From NCBI GenBank assembly GCA_903813345.2, contig CAIIXF020000004.1, forward strand, positions 5,415,525 through 5,479,524: a stretch of 64,000 bases of DNA, in the 5' to 3' direction. Numbering within the stretch: position 1 is the first letter of the stretch; every line of letters begins with the position of its first letter. This document shows, in pieces, positions 55,986-64,000 of this stretch. The position numbers were made by a program, and so were the translations under genes. The stretch comes from Owenia fusiformis. Taxonomy: Eukaryota > Annelida > Polychaeta > Sabellida > Oweniidae. Under the pieces are notes generated by a model. The model was not told the origin of the DNA. It ran no database searches and saw only the letters and a program-made list of their open reading frames with translations.

Positions 55986-57179
55986 GTATGATTTCTTTGT
56001 TAAAAATGAATAATTTATAAAGATTTGAAACAAAGATATCTCAAATTAAAACTGATAAAAACATGGGCTGTACATTTTGATAACCACAGGCTCTAATTTG
56101 ATAGAGTGCATCTTGTAGATCAGAATGTGAATAACCTGATATACGAGTATTAGCAACCAAACCTGTTTTGAAAAGGGTATAATTTGGGTCGTATGCTTCT
56201 AGATTTCATTGTTCATTAAAAAGTCTTGATAATTAATACTTCATTGCATTAATGCGGGCAAATATGTCAATTATTGAAATTTGAACATGGTGCACGGTGT
56301 TGTGGCTTATAAGGACATATAAGAAAGAGGGATGGATTTCATAATTTCAGTTTGCTTTAAGGTAGGTATGGTAAAGGAAATTTGAACCCATTTTCAAATT
56401 GTCTACAGTAGGGGTATAAAAATGTTTGAGGTATCTTGTTAGTAAAGAAGTTGGGGGGGGGTTAGACCCTACCTACTCTAACAACTTGTGTCGCAAGGGG
56501 TTGTAGCTAGACTAGTTGGGGGTATGTAAGGTTGCATGACTTTATTATCCATTCATCTTGGACTACTTTAAATCATTAAGAAATGATATATATGATAATT
56601 CATCATAAGATGGCCCTTTAGCTTCCTTGTAATCTATTCTCCACCTTTATTGCTGTCTGTCTGGCTGTAATTCAATAATCCACCCATAAAACACAAATCT
56701 ACGAGTCTGTTGTCTGCTTCAGAAAGAATTAACAACATTTCAACATCTGTCTACAAGAACTTTTACGCAAGCTTTTTAGCTTTAACATTCACGTAACAAA
56801 AACATGTTTTCGAAATTGAATCTTCCGTGTAAGATTTGGGAAAATATATTGCATTTCTGGGGTTGATGTATCTTAATTTATTTTCAAGAAATGGTAAAAA
56901 AGCTATTATGTTTTTGTAAAGGTTATCGGAAAAATTAAAGGGACCTGTGATCATATGGATGAGTAATGGAGTTTTTATAGGCATGATAGAATGTAATTAA
57001 ATTACGTGTGATGGCATCAATTTATCTCCAAATTAGTGTCGAGGATTATGCTGAGCTTCGTATTAATATTTAATCGAAAAGTATGCCATTATTTTATCAA
57101 ATTCTCAAATGGATTTCATGGGACTTTTCGTTTTGTTAATTGTCAATCATTTGTAGCTTCCCTCTTATATAAGAGCATA

Positions 57180-57330
57180 CAAACTGGATCTTAACACCTC
57201 TCAATGTGAACACTTTTTCAGTCGCATTTTTCTTTTAATCTGCCATGGATTTCCATATGAAAAAATCTTGAAATGTGAACACTTTTGGCCATTCCCAGTA
57301 AAGTTTAGATTAGACATTAGTTTTACCTGA
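57180..57330. repeat. pogo-like MITE remnant
   Basis: AACACCTCTCAATGTGAACA, with AAATGTGAACACTTTTGGCC further on. The 61-bp TACCCT element lies at its right edge. Confidence 0.4.
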
Positions 57331-57333
57331 AAC

Positions 57334-57394
57334 TACCCTTTGCATTCATTCGACTTCACTTCTTAGTTTATAACTAGACTCTGCGCGCAGGGTA
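57334..57394. mobile_element. Miniature 61-bp derivative of the TACCCT MITE
   Basis: Joins TACCCTTTGCATTCATTCG to TCTGCGCGCAGGGTA with everything between lost. The flanks ACCTGAAAC and ACCTGCCCC agree at 6 of 9 positions, a possibly decayed duplication. Confidence 0.65.
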
Positions 57395-58087
57395 ACCTGC
57401 CCCAAAGTATCAAGCTATATGGCAACCCTCCCCCTCCATTTTCAAAAGAAATTAGTAGAAAATAGTGTAATTGGCAAGTAAACAGGCACCTACAATAATA
57501 AATGACAAAAATGAGGCTGGAAAGGTCAGGTTTCAAATTAATTTTGCAAAGTTCCATCAGTAGTATCCAAAGATCAGCTATCACACATGAATTCATTTGC
57601 TGACAAACTCTTGGCATAAAAAATATTATTGATGTCCTGCATAGTATTTTTCTACAATGGAGTTCAATCGAGGAGAGATGCAAACAAGCGTGAAATATGG
57701 AACATCATTTCTTGTTATAATGCCTCTAATATATCAATGTTTCGAGGGATACTCACTCGACGTGATATATTCCCAATTGTTAAACCTTTGGTACGGAGGA
57801 GTAGATTTTGATAGATCTTTACAACGATCTTTACAATAGCGATCATCAATTTTTAATAAAAATGCCCCTACTCTATCAATGTTACAAGAAATTTTGATTT
57901 GGTGTGATGTATTTTTATTGAAGAAATTCATAAAATAACCTTGAATCAGGTCAATTATGTAAGGTTTGATGGATCTTTAGAAAGATACATCTGAGCATAA
58001 GATTACATGATCTCAGAATGATTCTATAGCAGTAATTGAATTGACTTATCTTCTCAATGCATGCATTGACCATATGAGAAAAATATC

Positions 58088-58245
58088 ATGATGGTCAACT
58101 TTTGAAATGCAAAATAAAGTGGAAAAGAGTGGAATCAGCAAGGAATAAAGTAACCAGGCATGTAGTTAACACTCTAAATTGTATAGAAATGTCAAAAAAT
58201 GAGGTATTTCATTCAAATTTTAGAGAGATATTAAGAGAAATAGGC
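58088..58245 (+). repeat. Family A copy
   Basis: GGTCAACTTTTGAAATGC, AAGGAATAAAGTAACCAGGC and TTTCATTCAAATTTTAGAG. Confidence 0.7.
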
Positions 58246-58392
58246 TTGCCCTCAGATTTGATTTGGGAGGGTGATGAGATCTTATGCCATGTGATTGAAC
58301 GTTTAACCAAATAGAAATGAATGAGATTTATTGATGATTTACATCAATAAGGCCATCTAATTATAAGGTGGTCTTACAGAAGCCTGTATACC

Positions 58393-58470
58393 TCAGCCCC
58401 CTATCCTAGACCCCAACCCCCTCTCCTAGACCCCAACCCCCTCGCCTATACCCCGACCCCCTCTCCTCCC
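58393..58470 (+). repeat. C-rich tandem repeat of about 20-bp units
   Basis: CTCCTAGACCCCAACCCC repeated about four times. Confidence 0.78.
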
Positions 58471-58532
58471 GCAATATACAGGGTGCCCATAAATATATTC
58501 TCTCTACAATTACAATACAAACGTTTCATTAG

Positions 58533-58705
58533 CATCAGGCAACAGGCCATTTTCACTGGTTGTTTTTGAAAATCACCTGTTGTGAAAAATTTTAGTGAAA
58601 CTCCTGCAATTTTCAAAAATCACCTGTTATGAGAAATTTTAGTGAAACCCCTGCAATTTTCAAAAATCACCTGTTGTGAGAAATTTTAGTGAAACCCCTG
58701 CAAAG
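58533..58705 (+). repeat. CAGGCAACAGGC repeat with 47-bp internal tandem
   Basis: After the start, AAAATCACCTGTTGTGAGAAA...GTGAAACCCCTGCAATTTTC repeats three times at a 47-bp period. Confidence 0.78.
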
Positions 58706-58740
58706 ACTATATAATTTATAAATATACTTTATGGACCCCC

Positions 58741-59111
58741 TACCCTTTGCATTCGTTTGACTTCACTTCTTAAAAGAGAGCTCCGTCTTCACTCTTTCAA
58801 ACTAAAATAAACTTGTGAACTCACCGCGCCAATCAGTGTTCGTCGGCCAAATTTGACCGACGTTCTTTATATGGTCATTCCTTCTGACGTCATCGTTGAG
58901 CCCGGAATTGACCAATGACATGCGCATATTTAATTAGAACGCTTTTGGCGTATGTTTCTTCAAGCTCGCTGATTGGTGGAAGGTCAGCGCGTAGTTCAAA
59001 AGTGATTTACCCAAACTGTCACCGGTACCCGTCGTGGGGGCGGGGCTACTAAACTGTAATATGGTCTCTACTAGGCAGAGTGTAGTTTAACTAGACTCTG
59101 CACGCAGGGTA
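58741..59111. mobile_element. TACCCT-ended MITE with 9-bp duplication, copy 2
   Basis: 371 bp, inverted relative to copy 1 and closely similar along its whole length. The exact 9-mer TGGACCCCC flanks it (58732-58740 and 59112-59120). Confidence 0.85.
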
Positions 59112-59410
59112 TGGACCCCCTATATATTGTAGGGGCCAAGTCAGTCTTGCTACAAAAAACTGAATTACAAAAAATATGTAGAATCTTTAATAGGACTTAC
59201 ATCCAAGGTTAGATCAAATTCTCCATGGAATTGATCTGTGTAGTGATTACAGAACTCTAAACCTTATTTATTTGATTTTAAATTGATTTGATTGTTATCA
59301 GCTAGTGTTTGGTGACTGTTACATAACACTTCATTAGTTTGGTGATGGATTCCTGATTAAAAACATACTTTTTCTTGTTCAGTCCTTCAAAGGAAATTCT
59401 GATTTATACC

Positions 59411-59614
59411 CAGGCCCGTAGCCAGGATTTGTCAAGGGGAGTTCACTTTTTGGAAAATGCCAGGGGGGCTCACTTTTGACAATTTTGGTCCAAAAATAGC
59501 CAAAATAACTTGCTCAGAATGGCAAAAACTGCATGACTTTGAAAGAATTTTTGGCCAGGGGGGGGTTCGCTCGAACCTATCGAACCCCCCCCCCCCTCCC
59601 TTGCTTCGTGCCTG
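59411..59614. mobile_element. CAGGCCCG MITE, copy 3
   Basis: 204 bp; ends CAGGCCCGTAGCCAGG and CTTCGTGCCTG (a few mutations). ATACC is on both sides (59406-59410 and 59615-59619). Confidence 0.8.
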
Positions 59615-60199
59615 ATACCCCCATACACTCTGAAAATTTTGTTATCATAAGCTACATTTTAAGAGTATGGCACTGTACAGTACCGTTTGAGTATGGTGCA
59701 TTGTTCAGAAAATGTTGTTACAATCCTTTATTTTTGCCTTTGCTTTAGTTAGAATGTAGAATGACTAATGGTTATAATGGGAACTAATGGTGCATTTGGA
59801 ACATTTGAGATCGTTAAGATGTAAGCTGATAAAAGCTATATTTTGAGATCATTAAGATCAGCAATAAAAATCGTCTGTTATTTTCAGAGGATAGTATGAA
59901 TCACCAATTCAGAATCAGGGTATTGGTTATAATGGGAACTAATAAGGTTCCTCAATTCCTTTGAAGATTGAAGATTATCTGGATTGATTAGCTTGGAGAA
60001 ATTGGAAATAATTATGCAATTACCTGGCAGATTTTCTCAAGATAATTACTAATATCTTAGTGTCTTCTATTTGTATACACAATATTGTGGTGTCTTCTAT
60101 TTAAGGATGCAACATTGTGGTTGTATCTTAAATTGTTAGTTTTACATCAAGGCTTTGTTTCTCCATCTTTGCCTCGAATCTCCCTCCTCCTTTAGTTAT

Positions 60200-60270
60200 T
60201 ATAAAATGAACCCCTGGCTGGGGAAAAAGATAGAACCCTCCCTTGGTAAATTCTTGCTACGCCCCTGTTT
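60200..60270. repeat. Short remnant of a CAGGCCCG-like element
   Basis: GAACCCCTGGCTGGGG to TTGCTACGCCCCTG; internally deleted. Weak call. Confidence 0.3.
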
Positions 60271-60789
60271 CTCCTCTTACACTATGAGTGTCTGAGTCTC
60301 GTATATTAGATGTGGACGAAGCTCTCTTTTAAATAAGCAAAATCTAACTATTTGAAATTGTTCTCTTCCCACAAGGATGAGGCTTAAAAATACATGTGCA
60401 AAAATATATTTTAGGAAATATGTTTAATCAAAACTATTTTATTTCATTTTTCATAATGTTTACTATGTTGAAAATGAGAATGAGTTGAATTGTGAATGAT
60501 TCCACCCTGGGGAAAAAAATCCCCTGACTGGAGATTCTCTTTTTCCCATTGTTAAACTCTTCTCTCTGTTCACTCCTTCACATATTTCCTGCAATGTTTC
60601 GGTGAATTTTTCTGGCATTTTAATATGATTTAGAGTGTTGCATTCTTGTTTCATTTCATAATGTGTCTGCATTTTCAGAATGTGTTTTCACATTTTCATA
60701 ATGTGTTATTTGCATTATACAATTATGATCTGAATGGCGTTTTATTTACTGGTTGTTTTTACAGTAGTATATCATTTTTGAAATCACAC

Positions 60790-60974
60790 ATGGCCATGTT
60801 TTAAAATTCAAACTAGAGTGGTAAAGAGTGATATTATATTAGCAAGGAATAAAGTAAACACACATGTAGACAACACTCTAAATTGTATAGAAATGCAAGA
60901 AAATCAGACACTTTATTCAAATTCTAGAGAGAAAATCCAAGAAATAAGCATGAGCAGACGGACATTTTGAGTCC
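60790..60974 (+). repeat. Family A copy, near complete
   Basis: ATGGCCATGTTTTAAAATTC to ATGAGCAGACGGACATTTTG, about 185 bp. Confidence 0.72.
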
Positions 60975-61639
60975 GGTTCGTACTGGATGAGAAACATCAT
61001 GGGACTGGGAAGTTATCAATGTTCTGACAAGCATTTAGTTTTACTTATCGCTTGGAAATGTTTGATGCAATTCCCAGCCAGGATAAGTGAAGTCGATATC
61101 AATATGATCTCCTGTAATTTCTAATAAGATGATTTCTACGAACGAAATAAGTCAAATAAAGTAATTATTCGCTCCGATGTCCGAGTTAGAATTCTGTTAT
61201 AGGGAGGCTGAAATATAAAGAAATACCCAAAATATTTTCTCATCTGGAAAAAAACATAATTCTGTTCAGAGTGGCTCAAAATATCTAAAAAACAATTAGC
61301 GAAATATTAACATGCATAAATGTCTCAACTGGTAACTGCAGTGCAATGGGAGATCACTCATTTCGACTTCTCAAACTTTTGAAAATGAAAGAATACACGA
61401 TACTCAAAATGTGACTTAACATGTTTAGACATCAAAATTGTTTTATTTTTCCAGGATACAAAAACAATTATGTTGTAGTACTGATGATGTTAGAACGTGT
61501 CTAACATCTATTTGGTCTGTGTTTTCTGGATTAAAGTCTTACACAAACCATTTTCTAAAGATAACAAGTATAAACATGATATTTCATGACAAATACGACC
61601 AGTCATTTTGGGTTCCTCATCTCTTACAGCCTGATTTCA

Positions 61640-61860
61640 AATTTTCTTGCACTTATTTCACATTTTTTCATGCTTGTTTCACATTTTCTCATGCTTATTT
61701 CACTTTTTTCATGCTTATTTCACATTTTTTCATGCTTATTTCACATTTTCTCATTTTTATTTTCACATGCTTTTTCACATTTCTTATGCTTATTTCACGT
61801 TTTCTTATGCATATTTACCATTTTACAGTTATTTCATGTGTATTCATGCTTATTTCATCA
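61640..61860 (+). repeat. 20-21-bp T-rich tandem repeat
   Basis: TCATGCTTATTTCACATTTT is repeated about ten times. The open frames across it are low-complexity and not considered coding. A C-run tract follows at about 61917-61980. Confidence 0.8.
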
Positions 61861-61979
61861 TTATTCTATTTTAATAAACTTCAAGTCAAATATTATTCAT
61901 GCTTCAAACCCAAGTGACCCCCCTCCCCCCACACCCCTAAGTGACCCCCCCCCCCTCCCCCCTACACCCCCAATTCAAC

Positions 61980-63269
61980 CCACCTCTAATGTAAAGTACT
62001 GAGTGTTAAAGGAAAGGAATAGAAGGAAATGGGATATGGCTTGTGGGGTCCAAAGATTTAATACAGTACAAATGTCAGTGGTCAATTTTCTAATTTACTT
62101 TTGAATCCCAATGTTCCATGGGATCAGTGTTTGATATGATACAATCTTTACTTTAAAGGACTTTTGTATCTTTATAAACCAATTACATTACTAAAATACA
62201 TCTAAGATAAGAGTTGACAATCCTAGAGATATTTCTTTCTTTTATTTTTAAGATGATTGTCTTATTTACATCCTTTTAAGATTATTAGAGAACGCAAACT
62301 CAAAATTGTTTGTAATTCTGGACTTCATGGTAGGTTATCAGAGCTGATGCGGCATCAAAAGATCCACTCTGCATTAAATCATTTGATTTCAGCGATGAAT
62401 CGTAAACTTTCGTCATGGACCCCATACAAACTTCACGATAATATCTCTCACTGCTTTATCACTGATCAAAGCAATCAATCCTTGACGTAAAATATCTCAA
62501 AACTCTAGATTTCATCAAAAATAGCTAAAAGACGTAATAAATAATGTAAAATGTAGAATATCTCAAGTTAGAACTTCACAGAGGTTATATGTGAAATATT
62601 ACCCCGATGAATCTGATTTACTTTTTTTTCTATAAAGAGGTTGTCTGTAATTGTAACTTCTTAAAAATGGGAGGAAAACACAAGCTTGTTGAATGTCTCA
62701 GTGCTATGTATATTGATGGACGATTACTGCTTTACCTTACAATAAAATGATACTGTCTGACGAGCGGGGGTATTTTTCCTGGATTTAATAGAGGCTCTGT
62801 TGATTGGTATTTCTTAAATGTTACCCTTTGTGATTCAATCTCCATTATTATTAAAATTAGATGATTTTTCCTGGCTGCTAGTCATGTCCCAGCTTAAGGG
62901 AAACCAGAGATAAACTATAAGCAAGGGCATTACAATTCCTATGATAGCGCCCTCTTTAGCTCAAAGTGTGGGCACACAGCTCATTAACTGAACAAAATGC
63001 CATTCTTCCAGGTATCTTCTTTTCCCTTGCTACAAGTGCAAACAGTGATAGAGTATAAGATGTGATTAAATTGGTGTATGTTAAATTTTATGGGAATATT
63101 GATGGATAGATCTGCTTATTTGTAGTATTTCCGTGAACTTATATGACTTATTGATCATTTGTTGACAAAATATCTCATTAATATTTAATTCCATTGTGGA
63201 GAGTGCCTAATTTGATGATATCAATTTATTTCCCATATGCTTCTATTATTCATTGGAAGAATCCCATAG
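61980..63269. other. No gene recognised
   Basis: A 77-codon plus frame at 62257-62490 follows a pyrimidine-rich tract and AG, but its sequence matches no family I know and it has no donor support. Confidence 0.3.
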
Positions 63270-63615
63270 AGGTCATGTTTGAACTGCAAAATAGAGTGAA
63301 AAGGCATGTAATAAACGAGGAATAAAATTAAAGGGATTTACCTAAAGTTAGATGATCTCTGATATTTTAGAATATAAAACAGAGGAAAATTAGAAGAAAT
63401 AGCAAGGAATAAAGTAATCTGGCTAAATTGTATAGAAATGCTTGAAAATCAAATGTTTCAATCAAATTTTAGAGAGAAATCAGAGGAATTAGCAAGGAAT
63501 AAAATAATCAGGTGTGTAGTGAAACTTTAAACTGTATAGAAATGCAAGAAAATCAAATGTTTCAATCAAATCTTCGAGAGAAATTTGTAAAATGAACACA
63601 AGCAGACGGAAAAAT
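63270..63615 (+). repeat. Family A multimer
   Basis: A 5' end at 63270 and two cores (AGCAAGGAATAAAGTAATC and AGCAAGGAATAAAATAATC). It ends in AAGCAGACGGA. Confidence 0.68.
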
Positions 63616-64000
63616 TAACATGAATCTGAACTGGGAGGACACTTTAACAGGACACCAAATTGCCGACCTCTAATTATAATGATTTGTTGTGGCAGTTGAG
63701 AAAAATAACCTTACTATGACAGATTTTGTGTGTTTATAAGATTTGTTATGGTTTTCAAGCATGTGTGGGTCTTTTATGAGAATGTTTCGGTCTTTTGTTT
63801 TTGTCATGTTTTAAGGATGATGTTAAATGTATGAGCTATGTATTTGTGATTTTGAAAAATATGCCGTTATCCAGCCTTTTAGATTTTAAGAATTAAAAAA
63901 ATTCAGAAATTCAGTGATAATTGACCCTTAATAAGTAGATAGGTCCAGAAAATTTGTTGCAAGACTAGTCATCATCTCATAATTTGTTTGTTGGTTTTCT

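Noticed and set aside
61454-61502. Possible Ryk-like exon 2 after a TTTTTCCAG acceptor
   Set aside because: Read in the required phase it stops after about 16 codons and does not resemble a WIF domain.
61438-62002. Overlapping plus-strand frames up to 159 codons rich in Phe, His and Cys
   Set aside because: They translate a T-rich 20-21-bp tandem array and a C-run tract. The composition is that of the repeat.

Overview
The window is AT-rich, intron-rich, repeat-dense metazoan DNA. It has no bacterial operons, no long ORFs, GT-AG (and one GC-AG) introns, and many short DNA-transposon derivatives. A conserved spliceosomal protein gene, a Ryk/Derailed-type first exon and a secreted PAN/EGF gene suggest a bilaterian animal. 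A marine invertebrate such as a lophotrochozoan is a reasonable guess, but the sequence does not prove it. All gene calls come from reading translations and splice signals by eye; no search was run.

Layout. Positions 1-3600 hold no gene, only repeats. A complete six-exon CWC15 gene (spliceosome-associated protein, 226 aa) lies on the minus strand at 3611-5962, with a GC-AG last intron. From 6740 to 9119 there is a large foldback element, itself split by an insertion at 7879-8964 that carries TA duplications. A small element with 9-bp target duplications follows at 9344-9648. At 10747-10858 (+) is a signal-peptide exon whose end matches the start of the WIF domain of Ryk/Derailed Wnt receptors. 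No second exon was found, so everything to its right may be first intron, with other genes nested in it or on the opposite strand. The interval 10.9-48 kb is almost pure repeat and unique AT-rich DNA.

A possible small single-exon gene (91 aa, minus) is at 48193-48468. The first five coding exons of a secreted protein (signal peptide, PAN/Apple-like segment, EGF-like segment, two tandem cysteine modules) run leftward from 52054 to 49353; the 3' end was not found. From 52.1 to 64 kb I see only repeats.

The mobile-element content is the most distinctive part. I could define at least eight families of short non-autonomous elements by their ends and target-site duplications: two with 9-bp duplications, two with 5-bp duplications, one TTAA-flanked, several TA-flanked (pogo/Tigger-like and mariner-like), and two abundant families whose ends share the octamer AAAATGTC. 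One is present in about 20 copies; the other has expanded into a local satellite array. Nothing here looks like a CRISPR, prophage, toxin or antiviral cassette.
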